The notes under the pieces are model-generated. The model searched no databases. It worked only from the letters and a program-made list of their open reading frames with translations, and was not told where the DNA came from. DNA of 64,000 nt from Leishmania infantum JPCM5 (lineage: Eukaryota; Euglenozoa; Kinetoplastea; Trypanosomatida; Trypanosomatidae): contig NC_009409.2 of the NCBI RefSeq assembly GCF_000002875.2, forward strand, positions 169,043 through 233,042, read 5' to 3'. Positions 41,501 to 50,474 of this stretch are shown here, piece after piece (the stretch's first letter is position 1; every line of letters starts with the position of its first letter). Position numbers and translations under genes: made by a program.

Positions 41501-43420
41501 GTAGTCGATAAAGTGCCGCAGATCACCGTAGGGCTTGCGGCGGTGGTGTTGGAGGAGCGCCTCAACACGGGCTGCGTGGTTGCCATCTGGCATGCCGATC
41601 GTCAGCAGCCGCTGCAGCTCCACCGCTGACACGCTCTGCGTACTCGTTGCGCTCAGCAGCAGCGGCACCGGTAGATGCCACACCACCTTGCGCGCGAATG
41701 AGAAGATCACCTCGCCCTGCGTTGTGTAGTAGAAGTAGTTCTGCGCCGTCAGCCCGCTTGGCCGCTTGCAGCGAATGACGACAGCCTTGGCGGAAAAGTG
41801 CGGGCCCTGCGTGACGAACTTCTCGCGGTAGATGTTGATCGGCACGTTGCAGCGCTGCATGAGCAAAGCACGCAGAATGCGCTCGCCGCCGTTCATGATG
41901 AAGTAGCCGCCTACCTCCTTCTGCTCCTCCAGCGCGCGGAAGTGGTCGAGGCGAGCGTCGACGTTGCGAAGGGCGCAGCGGGCCCCTTTCACCATCTCCG
42001 GGAAGCTCGCAAAGTTCACCCAGAACTGCTCCTTGCTCGGCACAAGGTAGTCGTAGGTGTCGTAGTCGGCAGGAGCGACGCGCAGCTGGCGCATCAACGC
42101 AAAGTACTCCGTGGAGAAGGTGCGCAGCATCAGCGACGACGGCGCCGCGGCATTGGCCGATCCAGCAGCGGCGGCCATCTCGGCTGCCGTGTTCGCATCG
42201 GGCAGGAAGTGGAAGCCGAGGCGGACGTGGCACGGCTGGCCGTACGTCTCACCGTAGCGGCGGTGATACTGCGGAGTGGCGAACGGCAGGCAAGCGTGGA
42301 TCGTCTGGTCGTGCAGCCGCTGCACCTCCTCGATCACCTCCGCCTCGCGCAGGTGCTTTGTCTGCATCAGCGCCGCCAGATCGTGGCTACCGGAGGCGGC
42401 ACGAGTGAAGATGCTCTGCTCCTCTTCCAGCCATGCTTGCTGAGCGCGATCCAGCTGGCGCAGGGCGTGGCTGATCCGCTCCTTCATGATGGTGAACTCG
42501 CGACGCTGCACCTCCGCCTGCTGCCTTTGCTGGCCATCTGCTGCAACCTCGCCCGCCCGCTGGCACTCCTGCAGCGCGATGTCCGCAGCGTGCAGACGGT
42601 TCTCGACTTTGTTGATCTGATGCCGTGCATGCTCAAGCACGATGCGAGCCGACCGCGCTGGCCGGACGCCGACCGCAACGTCTAGCAGCACCGCCGAGCA
42701 CACACCGACTGGCGTAGCCTTCTGAGACGCATCCGTCATGACGGGGCCGGTGTAGAAGGCGCCTTCGCTCTGCATTTCCCTCGCAAACGCTTCGACACGC
42801 AGCGACATAAAGGCGTCGAACTCGTCGATGTGGAAAGCAACGAGGTCCGCCAGAAGATCGGCGTTCACGCGACTCAGCTGCTCGTTGGGGCGCTCTGCCA
42901 GGAGCGCGGACAGCTCCTCCAGCTCCGCCATGGCCTCTTGCATGTGATGATGCTGCATACCCTCGTAAACACATGTCGCCGTCGCGGAAGTGTTCGCGGT
43001 GTCGCGCACCACCTCCTGCGCAGTGCTCATGAGCTGCCTCGATTCTTTCGCCATGTACTTCAGCTGCTGCGGGCCGCCGGTCTCTGGGGTGCCGATGTGG
43101 CTACGGCTGAACTCGAGCTTCGACAGCTTCTTGCGGAGCCGCTCAAAGAACGGCGTGACGGACGCCTCGGACGCCTGATCGAGCGCGGCGGTGTGATACT
43201 GCCGTTCACAAATGTACTTCAGCCGAGTAATGGAGTTGCGGATGTGTTGCAGGCGCTCCATCGCCGTCATCTTTATGGGTGGAGCGCGTGGCTCATGTAT
43301 GCAGGCAGTGCCGGTGCGACGGTGACGGCTTGAGGACCCAGTACTGTGGCTCGTTACCATCGACTCCCCCGCTGAGGAGGAGAGCGACTTTGCGCTATAG
43401 TGTGATGAGCGAGACGACAT
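38570..43420 (-). CDS. RPA2: RNA polymerase I second-largest subunit RPA2
   Basis: The protein has 1616 residues from ATG at 43420. It carries the beta-subunit blocks in order: GGYFIMNGGERIL at 504-516, the fork/rudder region, GTNLISLTSATIPFFEHNCSPRN, GYDMDDAVIINS near 1185, GDKFSSRHGQKGTLP near 1345, and the clamp with a zinc site C1545-x2-C1548...C1568-x2-C1571. The C-terminal EIPQVLRLWAAELTSIGVRV and the SPRNLFQCGLSKQSSGTQLQ block resemble Pol I (A135) rather than Pol II or III subunits. It forms half of the Pol I active centre, making rRNA in the nucleolus. Yeast A135 has 1203 residues; the extra length is mostly an N-terminal extension (about 1-185) and a coiled-coil insertion (about 255-370), as known for kinetoplastid RPA2. 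No catalytic residue seems lost. Confidence 0.96.
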   Translation of the reverse strand: MSSRSSHYSAKSLSSSAGESMVTSHSTGSSSRHRRTGTACIHEPRAPPIKMTAMERLQHIRNSITRLKYICERQYHTAALDQASEASVTPFFERLRKKLSKLEFSRSHIGTPETGGPQQLKYMAKESRQLMSTAQEVVRDTANTSATATCVYEGMQHHHMQEAMAELEELSALLAERPNEQLSRVNADLLADLVAFHIDEFDAFMSLRVEAFAREMQSEGAFYTGPVMTDASQKATPVGVCSAVLLDVAVGVRPARSARIVLEHARHQINKVENRLHAADIALQECQRAGEVAADGQQRQQAEVQRREFTIMKERISHALRQLDRAQQAWLEEEQSIFTRAASGSHDLAALMQTKHLREAEVIEEVQRLHDQTIHACLPFATPQYHRRYGETYGQPCHVRLGFHFLPDANTAAEMAAAAGSANAAAPSSLMLRTFSTEYFALMRQLRVAPADYDTYDYLVPSKEQFWVNFASFPEMVKGARCALRNVDARLDHFRALEEQKEVGGYFIMNGGERILRALLMQRCNVPINIYREKFVTQGPHFSAKAVVIRCKRPSGLTAQNYFYYTTQGEVIFSFARKVVWHLPVPLLLSATSTQSVSAVELQRLLTIGMPDGNHAARVEALLQHHRRKPYGDLRHFIDYITVLGRMYREYHQNSSTFHFLPLYAKGSTCQHDAWYGMFMLRRHVLPHLNSCDAATPDLAPDATAQQLLAWLSPALLAELDRKFDAMIAITRQLYLFIDGAVEHQGNDVPAYQELFTVSQVLMGAFEVCLNRYMRGFVYRFARHLPAALFRRILHLRTLLPPVDAEDAMRQVRQFAEFCGRHGGSDPLDQLARLLVTGNINLNREEDFYCPQTSGWVVMAEHLNFYRFFEQLRCVHRGKTIADMRSSEVRKYPCEAYGFICMVQSPDGEDCGVLNHLSLSTISSNSPDAAMTAQLREIVCKAVPGVRSRATHSTVVDQLCETVPVWMEGELLGYLSPADAVEAAARLRQRKALTLRSQVHVTGIVRRKDASPLHTLEVVYVAPKNKDPAGLYVFYDCGRLMRPVQRLESSVRKDATHLPFPLVFIGTWEQSWLDIAAVPSDPLDAVVQLNRKYEYMEQNGTNLISLTSATIPFFEHNCSPRNLFQCGLSKQSSGTQLQALAWRKEAKLFRTYCPQRYISRTLPMDYYGLDDVNLGVNAVIAILAYTGYDMDDAVIINSTAAQRGMLTAGVTVAKIVTASGKGSDKDDVFVFHNLLSTGERFTAELEANGLPPKRANASLDAFSFDRDHKYPGLRDNNDVYCCAKRVERVDPFTNKSVYEYTRHHATKWRHFDKGEDAWVQQVIPLVYSGPDPTSVLMIFRIPRPPTVGDKFSSRHGQKGTLPLHIRSHNLPFATASGITPDVIINPHAFPSRMTVGMVLEIMTAKVGAIEGRFIDHSAWSTVDEQPRVAELIGEALVKAGYNRYGREHLIDGISGEEMKADVFMGICGYQRLRHMVSDKWQARARTDAHTYRAVTKTGQPVKGRKRHGGVRVGEMERDGLLSHGISEVVVDRLLHVSDKTKAFICPRCGSLLSLYERHATEYGTWRTCRFCGAGADESTDSIAMVEIPQVLRLWAAELTSIGVRVALKTSELSDFI

Positions 43421-44632
43421 GGCTGGCGCACATTCTAGATGGAGGGAGAGAAAAAAGAATGTCGGCGGAGATGCCGCTCACACACTGGCCAAGATAAGCA
43501 AGCGGGGAATGGCGAGAGAGACGCAAACCGCAACAACACCTCCTGCGAGAGAAATGCGTGTTGCTATCCACGTTGGCGGAAGTAAGAGAAACACACACAA
43601 GAAAAAAGCAAGGAAAAGCAGAAGGGGCCTTGTTAGTAGTTAAGCGTCGGCCGCGCGCAGAGCTGTACGCCTACTTGCACTCACGCGCACAGACTGAGCA
43701 GACGGCAGCGACTCACGGCGGCACTTGCGAGGACGACTCTCTCCGCCACCGCAATACGAGCCTGTCTTGCTCCCCTCCCTCCCCCCTCCCCTGGTGTGGT
43801 GCTCGTGCTCCTCCTCCCCTACGATTTTGTTTGTGCTTTGCCGCCTCCTGCGAGCTGTGGCGCGGGGCTGGAGATGGTGAGGAGGCGCGTAGGCTAAGGT
43901 GCGTTGGTGCAGGGCGTACACCGCGTACGAGAGCAATCGAGGGAAGACCAATGTGCACTGGGCAGAGAAGGCAAGATAAAAGGAAGGGGCAAGCGTGACT
44001 GGTGTTTAGATGCGCATACGTTCGCCAATGTGGGCAAATATGGGGCGCCAGAGGGGAAGAAGACGAGGGTGTTGGCTGACGGGAGACACACAGACACATT
44101 CACCCGTGATAAAAGCCCCCGGTGCATGCAAAAGCAGCGGCGGTAATGTCTGGTGTGGCGTAAAGGGTCTTTGCGTAAAACGGTGGTCAGCAACGAATGC
44201 TGGTGTACAAGAGCCGTGAGAGGGGGAAAAACAATGAAGCAAGGGTACACAAGAGGTACATCCGTTCACGGCTTGATCGTAGGTGCGCAGCAGTGCATCT
44301 GCCCGCCTGCCCCCTCCTCACGTGATCTACCTTTCTGCGGTGTTGCGGTTATTCTCTGCTTTGTTTCTCTTCTTCTGCGTGCTCATGTGGGTACACATTA
44401 GGTGGGACTTGCACGGAGAGACATCAGCAGCAGCGGCAACCTATCAACCACTCATCCATCACAGCCACCGGTGGAGAAGGTCCAGGAGGACAGAGCCGAG
44501 TGAGCCGTGTCTGGAACGTGCAGCCGCAGTGTCGCTACGCGTAAGCACACACATCCTTGCGCTGGCCTGCGGTGAGGGGGGCTCCTGTTCAGATCTCATT
44601 CCCACCCCCGCTCCGCAAGCACACGAGATACA
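43421..44632. other. Intergenic spacer
   Basis: About 1.2 kb between the PPR-like gene and RPA2. Apart from the predicted splice acceptor next to RPA2, only purine-rich and CT-rich blocks are seen, with no supported gene. Confidence 0.7.
43435..43459 (-). promoter_or_regulatory. Predicted trans-splice acceptor of RPA2
   Basis: On the transcribed strand a 19-nt pure pyrimidine tract (43459 to 43441) is followed by ATCTAG, so the first AG after the tract is at 43436-43435, only 14 nt before the RPA2 ATG. Pyrimidine tract plus first AG is the usual spliced-leader acceptor rule. If used, the leader would carry an out-of-frame upstream ATG at 43433. Other upstream acceptors are possible. Confidence 0.4.
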
Positions 44633-45538
44633 CTACCACTTCGCGTAGTTCATGTACTGCAGCGTCAGAGCCGTGCACACAACGGTGAAGCAGACGTTAA
44701 TCGGGATCCAGTTGTAGCGGGCAAACACACCAAACATGTACAGCATCCGCGGCACGTCAATGAAGAGGAATTTGGGTAGTCTGCCACCCTCCGTTTTGTA
44801 CATGTAACTCAGCAGTTTTATCTGCTGCTCCACATCCCGCTTCCCGCGGATCATGCGGAAGAGCGGGGCGTATGTGACGAAGGTGCGCCGGATGTGCTTG
44901 GCCCACATCTCATCCACCACGCGGATCGCCTTGTCATAGTCGTCCTTCAGGCAGTAGACGCGCACCATCTGGTTCGCCAGCTCGCGCTGCACAATCTTCG
45001 GCTGTGCCACAGAGCAGTCCATGAGCTCCTCGTATAGCTCCTCCGCCTGGAAGACCGTCATCTTGCCCCGCTCCACGTCGTAGCTAACGAGGCTGAAGAG
45101 TGGCACCAAGTGGTGGGCCGCCAGGCCGGACAACACATGAGGGTGCTCGCGCAGACCACCCTCGTGGAACCACAGCGTATGGATGGACGGACGCACCTCC
45201 TTGTTCATGAGATGCTTCTCAAGGAAGTTCTCCGCGTTGCGAATGCCGAGCGCCAGCTGCGACAGCGTGACTGAGATCTGATTCTCTGTCCGCTGGAGAG
45301 CGAGCGCATTTTCGATAAGCACGATCTGGTCCATGCGGTTGAAAAGCACCGGTGGCAGAGGCTTGTCCAGCCCCACAGCCCGCAGCGGCGCTTGTGGACG
45401 CATAAACTTAAAGTGGTCGTAGCCGGCGCGAATGGTCGGGACGCCGCCGACCAGCAAGGGTCCTACGGGGTAGCAGCTGACCCCCATCCACGGCTCCACA
45501 TCCATGTGGCCACGGCGCAGTAGTCGACAGGCGTGCAT
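44633..45538 (-). CDS. PPR/TPR-like helical protein with C-terminal TM, probably mitochondrial
   Basis: The protein has 301 residues from ATG at 45538 (a second ATG lies 11 codons later). The first residues, MHACRLLRRGH, are basic and could be a mitochondrial signal. The segment from about 195 to 245 (VRVYCLKDDYDKAIRVVDEM, then HIRRTFVTYAPLFRMI) has the helix-turn-helix shape of a pentatricopeptide repeat. A hydrophobic helix at about 274-297 (WIPINVCFTVVCTALTLQYM) would anchor the protein in a membrane, ending NYAKW. In trypanosomatids PPR-type proteins act mainly in mitochondrial RNA processing and translation. Membrane-anchored forms are less usual, so the repeat call is tentative. No catalytic motif was seen. 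Confidence 0.85.
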   Translation of the reverse strand: MHACRLLRRGHMDVEPWMGVSCYPVGPLLVGGVPTIRAGYDHFKFMRPQAPLRAVGLDKPLPPVLFNRMDQIVLIENALALQRTENQISVTLSQLALGIRNAENFLEKHLMNKEVRPSIHTLWFHEGGLREHPHVLSGLAAHHLVPLFSLVSYDVERGKMTVFQAEELYEELMDCSVAQPKIVQRELANQMVRVYCLKDDYDKAIRVVDEMWAKHIRRTFVTYAPLFRMIRGKRDVEQQIKLLSYMYKTEGGRLPKFLFIDVPRMLYMFGVFARYNWIPINVCFTVVCTALTLQYMNYAKW

Positions 45539-46282
45539 CCTGCACGTACAAACTACTCTTGACCTTGCGCGAGAGAGGAGGCCGACAGAAAAAAACTGAG
45601 GGCCGCAAGCTGTGTCTATTTAGCTTGCGTGTGCGAGGTAGTGGTGGCGATGCAGTCATGCCCGTTTCCGTTTCGCAGCCCCTACCCACAGTCGCGGGAT
45701 GGCGTGTGTGCGCGCGCGCCGGTGGTGGCAGGCAGGGGCAGGACGAGAAGAGAGAGAAAGAGGGGGAGGGGGCGAGCAGTCGCATGGCGCAAGAGAAAAA
45801 CGGCGGAGCGCGGCACCAAAATGCAAGACCTACCGTGTGGGAGGAGGGCGTGCGGACGCTACTTGTACAGACATGAAGAAGCGCGTACTCAAACGCAGAT
45901 CATGGTGGCCGCCTCGCGCACCTGTGACTCGTCGGTTCTTTGTTTTACTATTCTTCTCCTCTCTGCACTACACGGCCTTGATGACGGGAGTTGATGCCTC
46001 CTTCTCCACCTATCCTCCAGTCGGATAGGTGTGGCCCGCGGCGAGACATTTATGATTATAGCGGGCGGAGAGCTGTGCAGAGGCACAGGCACAGCATGGG
46101 AGCACGCCGCATTTCTTTGTGGTTTGCTTATGTGGATGTGAATGTCTAAGCAGATTTTTGACGTCCTTTCACAGGCACCAAAAAAAAAGAACGAGAGGAG
46201 TCGCGGCACCTCAGCTGCCGCAGAACCAGCCCTCATGTATCTCTCTCCTCGTGCGCCACCGGACAGGAGGGAGGGAGATTCT
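45539..46282. other. Intergenic spacer
   Basis: About 0.74 kb without a supported gene. Purine-rich blocks on the plus strand (about 45735-45780) give pyrimidine tracts on the transcribed strand that could serve the PPR-like gene downstream. Confidence 0.7.
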
Positions 46283-46771
46283 CTACAGGGGTGGCACCGA
46301 CTTGCTCATCACCTCCGCCTCAATTCGCGTGGCGAGCAGCGCCGCCTCGTCGTACAGCTCCACCATGCGCCGGCCCAGCTCCGCGCTTTCGGTGGCCGCG
46401 GCCGCGATTTCCTGATCGAGCAACGCTACCGGAACATCGATGATGTTCCCGGAAGCATCCTGACCACCACCGAGCTGTACAATGGCCGCACGGAGGGCAG
46501 CCCGCTGCGGCGCCAGATGCCGGCGCACAAGCTCGTGAATGCGGCGCCGCTCAAGTGCTGTTTCACGCTCTACCTGTTGAATCAACGTGTCCGGCATTCC
46601 GCCGTGATGGTTTCCATCGGCAGCAGGTTCACCCACCTCGTCGTCTTTCTCTCTGGCGCCGTCCCACAGGCTCTGCGGCATGGCATCCTCAGTTGCGGCC
46701 TGCAGCACATTCTGGAGTGCCACCACGTACGCGCACAGCTCCCGCTCGGCGCGCACGACAGCCTCGGACAT
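46283..46771 (-). CDS. Small coiled-coil hypothetical protein, 162 aa
   Basis: The frame opens with ATG at 46771 and stops at 46283. The protein is acidic and helical. Helix 1 is about 1-30 (SEAVVRAERELCAYVVALQN), followed by a flexible Asp/Gly/His linker (42-60). A long helix at about 60-100 is rich in Glu and Arg (QQVERETALERRRIHELVRR), and a last helix at about 115-155 has heptad-like Leu/Ala/Val spacing. There is no TM helix or signal. Codon usage is GC-rich, as in its neighbours. The family is not recognised; the helix-linker-coiled-coil plan is common among small structural and kinetochore or flagellar proteins, so no function is proposed. Confidence 0.8.
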   Translation of the reverse strand: MSEAVVRAERELCAYVVALQNVLQAATEDAMPQSLWDGAREKDDEVGEPAADGNHHGGMPDTLIQQVERETALERRRIHELVRRHLAPQRAALRAAIVQLGGGQDASGNIIDVPVALLDQEIAAAATESAELGRRMVELYDEAALLATRIEAEVMSKSVPPL

Positions 46772-47258
46772 GAATCAGGGCGCTTGTGCCAACAACGCTC
46801 GATGCTGGCCTCCTAGATCACACGCACGCACGCACACACACACGCATACCGAAACACAGGCGGCGCGAAGGATGCGCGCGATAGAAGGAGCAGGAGTAGG
46901 AATAAGGAGGGAGAAGACAGGCAGACAGAACGAAGGAAAAGGAGTGGAGGTGTGTGCGAACCATAATTCGACGCGCGGGCGAGTTGGCGATGCGCCTTGT
47001 GAAATGAGAAGACCCGCCCATTCACACACCACGCAAGCACAGGCGCGCACTCGACTCTGGGAAAGCGTCTCTCTCCGCTTTTCCTGCCTTTTCCGCCGCT
47101 CTCTTTGCCTCCTGTCTTAAGTAGCACCGGCTCGCTGTGCCTGCCAAGACGGCGTTTTTGGCCTCTTCTCAGAACAAGCGCACACCCACACGCACATACA
47201 AGCCATCAGCTCTGCGGCCACTACGCCAATCTTACGTGTGTGTGTGTGCGCGTGCGCT
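46772..47258. other. Intergenic spacer
   Basis: A 0.49-kb stretch with CACG repeats (46823-46850) and a purine-rich block on the plus strand (46870-46950), which gives a strong pyrimidine tract on the transcribed strand upstream of the 162-aa gene. Confidence 0.75.
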
Positions 47259-49256
47259 TCACATAACAACACACTTCGTCATTTGATCGGCCTTGAGCGC
47301 CGTCCTCGCCTTCCCCGTCAAGCCCCGTAGTCGCTGCAGCTCGTCCTTCACCGCAGCCTCGGCACCAGGCAAATCCGCGGGGCACAGCAGCAGCACATCC
47401 CTGTTTTGTAGCGTCACCGGAGTGGACGACGTGGGGGTTCTCGCGCGGCCGCTCCATAAGCAGGCTAACCCTCCCTCAGTGCCCGCCGCTGCCGAACCGG
47501 CGCCGCTGCCGCTGCCAAGACGATACACAGAGAAGGTGTTGAGCGCCTCCCTGGCGTCACGGTGCTGCGCCATTTGCTGCTCCCCAACCTCCTCGCGCAG
47601 GCGATCCACCACACGGGCGAGCGGCCAGTCGCGGCCAAGCGCGATGCACATTGGCATCAAGGCCACAGGCATGGCGGCATCCGCGACGAAGACCGCCACG
47701 ACAACGCGCGGGGCGGTAGCAGGGCGAATCGCCGAAGCGCCACACGGACTCAGCTTAGTGTTGAAGAAGTCGAAGCTGTTCAGCGGTGGAGCGTGTCGAA
47801 ACGGCCACACAGACGCGGCCGGCAACGGTGTCACGTTGCCAGCCACATCGATGACGGTAGCAGAAGACAGAGTAGCATCACCTTCAGCGTCGAGTGCCGG
47901 CTCCGGCAGCATCCCTGTCTCCGGCGCAGAGGCCCCGGCGCGATCCTCCGACGGCTGAGAGTTGCGCCATTCCGCTTTGTCTGCCGCCGTATCCGGGGCA
48001 CCCACGCTGGTTTCTTGAGCGCCTGCCGCGGTACGGCGGAGCAGCTGCTGATGTTGAAGATAGAGACGCGTGGCGAGCGCCTTGACGCGGTCATCGCGGT
48101 AGGCAGACGTCCTTGCAGACGTTGACAGAGCTGCAGCCGAGGAGGAAGGTGCCGACAGGCAGGTGGCCTTCCCGTACAGGACTGTTACCATAAGGCGCTG
48201 CAGAGCCGCCCTCTCTTCCGAAGTCGTGTGGTCTGCCGAGGCGGCGTCGGTTAGGCTCAGCAGCACCGTCGCATTCGTCATCGGTGCTTTCCGGAGAATA
48301 GCATCAACCGGGAGCTGCACCAGCGACAGCGCTGGCACGCGGCGCAATGTTGACCCAACAACAGCCGCACTGTCAGTGGCGGTGGCAGCGGGGGCCACAC
48401 TAAACAAAGTCGCGTGCGCTGAGGAGACCCACTCCGACCACCAAGACAGCATCCACCCGGCCGCCTCGCTATCCTGATCCTGCTTCGCTGCGGGTGCCGA
48501 TGCATCTCGCAGAAACCCCACGAGTCGATCGCGTAGCTGGCCCACTGACATCTCTGTCGCCACAATTAAGCTGCAGACGCCGATGGTATAGGTGGGCGCT
48601 TCGGTACCACCCACCGCAGATCCTATGAGGTTCGTCACTGCGGCGGTGGCTGGTGCGACGATGAGCGCCAGCACATCCGTCCGGCGGCTACGGTATCCGA
48701 CAGGGGCGAGCACGAGAGGGTGTGCTGGTGTGAACGGGGCGCACAACGCAGCAACAGGATCGACCGTCGTCGCGCCGTTCCTGTCCTGCTGTCCGAAGGA
48801 GACGGCGCGCTGATTTGCTCGCCGCTGCTGCCGCGCCTTCGATGCGATGTCCTCGTGACCGTGAAAGCGGTGGGCAGCGCAGTAGCAGTCCCCGCACTGA
48901 GGGCATGGCGCCAGAGCGCACAGCACGGACTGGCACACGACACATCGATGCTGATGCAGCGCAGAGGGCGCGCTTGACGCCAGTGTCGTCCCAGCTTCGG
49001 TAAGCGTTAGCAGCGCCTCTTGCGGAGGCGTGCACAGCGGGGCGGAACTTGACATCGCAGCGTCGCCCGCTGCTTTGTTGAGTGGGAGCGTAGATGGTGC
49101 GCCAGGAGCGGTGGGCGCGGCGTGGGCGGGAATGTGGTGGCAAGTTGCGTGCGCCGCGCAAAATGTGCCACAACACCACGGACAAGCGTACGGCAAGAAG
49201 TCGAACTCACCGCACTCCACGCACAGTGCTCCATCTCCTTCGCAATCCAGACTCAT
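47259..49256 (-). CDS. AN1 zinc-finger protein of the Cuz1/ZFAND1 type with C-terminal CaaX box
   Basis: The first ATG is at 49256, giving 665 residues (four more codons upstream open with GTG). AN1 finger 1 lies at about 12-45: C12-x2-C15-x9-C25-x2-C28-x4-C33-x2-H36, with the FDFLPYAC phrase that marks the Cuz1/ZFAND1 group. AN1 finger 2 lies at about 105-134 with the same C-x2-C-x9-C-x2-C-x4-C-x2-H spacing and further His residues. The middle is Ala/Ser/Thr-rich. Around 530-640, phrases such as LGRDWPLARVVDRLREEVGE and TLQNRDVLLLCP fit the C-terminal ubiquitin-like domain of Cuz1. Cuz1/ZFAND1 links Cdc48/p97 to proteasomes and stress granules under arsenite stress. The protein ends KCVVM, a perfect CaaX farnesylation box, which I do not know from other Cuz1 proteins. 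Confidence 0.88.
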   Translation of the reverse strand: MSLDCEGDGALCVECGEFDFLPYACPWCCGTFCAAHATCHHIPAHAAPTAPGAPSTLPLNKAAGDAAMSSSAPLCTPPQEALLTLTEAGTTLASSAPSALHQHRCVVCQSVLCALAPCPQCGDCYCAAHRFHGHEDIASKARQQRRANQRAVSFGQQDRNGATTVDPVAALCAPFTPAHPLVLAPVGYRSRRTDVLALIVAPATAAVTNLIGSAVGGTEAPTYTIGVCSLIVATEMSVGQLRDRLVGFLRDASAPAAKQDQDSEAAGWMLSWWSEWVSSAHATLFSVAPAATATDSAAVVGSTLRRVPALSLVQLPVDAILRKAPMTNATVLLSLTDAASADHTTSEERAALQRLMVTVLYGKATCLSAPSSSAAALSTSARTSAYRDDRVKALATRLYLQHQQLLRRTAAGAQETSVGAPDTAADKAEWRNSQPSEDRAGASAPETGMLPEPALDAEGDATLSSATVIDVAGNVTPLPAASVWPFRHAPPLNSFDFFNTKLSPCGASAIRPATAPRVVVAVFVADAAMPVALMPMCIALGRDWPLARVVDRLREEVGEQQMAQHRDAREALNTFSVYRLGSGSGAGSAAAGTEGGLACLWSGRARTPTSSTPVTLQNRDVLLLCPADLPGAEAAVKDELQRLRGLTGKARTALKADQMTKCVVM

Positions 49257-50143
49257 GGCTGCGAACACTCAGACACATACAAGCACAGGTGCAGCTCCAT
49301 CGGAAGAAGCACAGCGACAGGTGGTGCCTTGCGGAAACGCGCAGGCGCCGAAGGTACCGTGAGCGGGTATTTGCGAGGAAGAGGGTGACGTGAACAGAGA
49401 AAGAGGTGGGCGCCCACGCAACTCACCCCACTCTCTGGCGTCGTCGATGGCGCGCACACACACACGCAAGCCGACGGGGAAAACAGCGATGAAGGGTAGC
49501 AGGAGGGAGGGGGTGGGGGTGGATGAAACCACCTGCTGCTGCTGTGGTGTGTGCGTTTTCCCGTAGGGAATAAGATGGGGAAGGGGAAGGGGCACAGACG
49601 ACAGAGATGTGGTGAAAGAAGAGAGGAGTGAGACGAAGGAGGCGCACACGCGCACAGCAGGGCAGACACAACCGCCACACCAACCGCATACGTACCTTCC
49701 CTCAAGAGCTGTCGAAGAAGCGGCGAAGAGAGAGGGAGAGAGACTACGAGGTAGAGAAGGAGGCTGGCTGGCACGAGTGAGCAAGTATCACCTCTCTTTC
49801 TCTCTGTGTTCGCGGGTGATGGCCCCTTTTTTTGTGTGGGGAGAGGGGGTCTTCCGGTCTTGGCAACGCCTATGTCTTCTTTTTGTTCGCGTTGGAAGGA
49901 ATACGCAGGTACAGCCACTACACTCGCCCACCGAGAGAGAGAGAGGGAAGAGTCAAGCAGTCGTGTATGCCTCCACTTGACCACACACGTGCACAGATCA
50001 GTCGCCTGGGCACCAGCATGCAAGACAGAGTGTAACCCAGCACACACAGAGAGATGAAAGCGAGCGATGCATGCGCATATATGTATACGTGTATGTGCAC
50101 GTGAGAAGCGCAAGCAGAAGCAACCGATGCTCTTCTCACGCAC
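49257..50143. other. Intergenic spacer
   Basis: About 0.9 kb without a supported gene. It contains G-rich stretches on the plus strand (49500-49525), purine-rich runs and a GTAT/ATGTGT alternation near 50075-50100. Confidence 0.7.
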
Positions 50144-50431
50144 CTAGTACCAACGCCAGCGCTCCAGGCGGTTGTACTTGTGGATGAACTCTTTCGTGTA
50201 CACTTGGGCCGGGTAGTAGTTCTTCTCCTGGTAGTGCGAGTACTGCGGCATGTACGCAGCGTGGTAGAGGTATACACAGATGGCCATGGGCGAGAAACCG
50301 AGGAAGAACGCCGGCACAAACGTGTCGCTCATCGTCCATTGGTGCGGCGGGTTGAACCAACGACCCGAGTGAGGAGGGGCGAAAAGGTTCGATGTGGCAT
50401 GGCCACGAGATACACAAGTGCGGCGCAGCAT
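50144..50431 (-). CDS. Small single-TM protein, probably mitochondrial, 95 aa
   Basis: The protein has 95 residues from ATG at 50431. A longer frame to 50476 only translates the CA repeat into His-Thr. Residues 1-15 (MLRRTCVSRGHATSN) look like a mitochondrial presequence. A Trp/Pro-rich stretch (22-35) precedes a TM helix at about 37-57 (FVPAFFLGFSPMAICVYLYHA). The tail is rich in Tyr, Gln and Lys and ends with NRLERWRWY. This pattern, small, one TM helix, aromatic and basic tail, is common among supernumerary subunits of complexes I, IV and V. I cannot assign a specific subunit. A long CA microsatellite lies only 6 nt upstream of the ATG on the transcribed strand. Confidence 0.8.
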   Translation of the reverse strand: MLRRTCVSRGHATSNLFAPPHSGRWFNPPHQWTMSDTFVPAFFLGFSPMAICVYLYHAAYMPQYSHYQEKNYYPAQVYTKEFIHKYNRLERWRWY

Positions 50432-50436
50432 GGGGG

Positions 50437-50437
<1 letters not shown>

Positions 50438-50473
<36 letters not shown>
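50438..50473. repeat. GT/CA microsatellite abutting a start codon
   Basis: Eighteen GT units on the plus strand form a CA repeat on the transcribed strand. It ends in CACAG, followed by a short C-run and the ATG of the 95-aa gene at 50431. The repeat is therefore either in the 5' UTR or in the splice-acceptor region of that gene. Confidence 0.93.
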
Positions 50474-50474
<1 letters not shown>

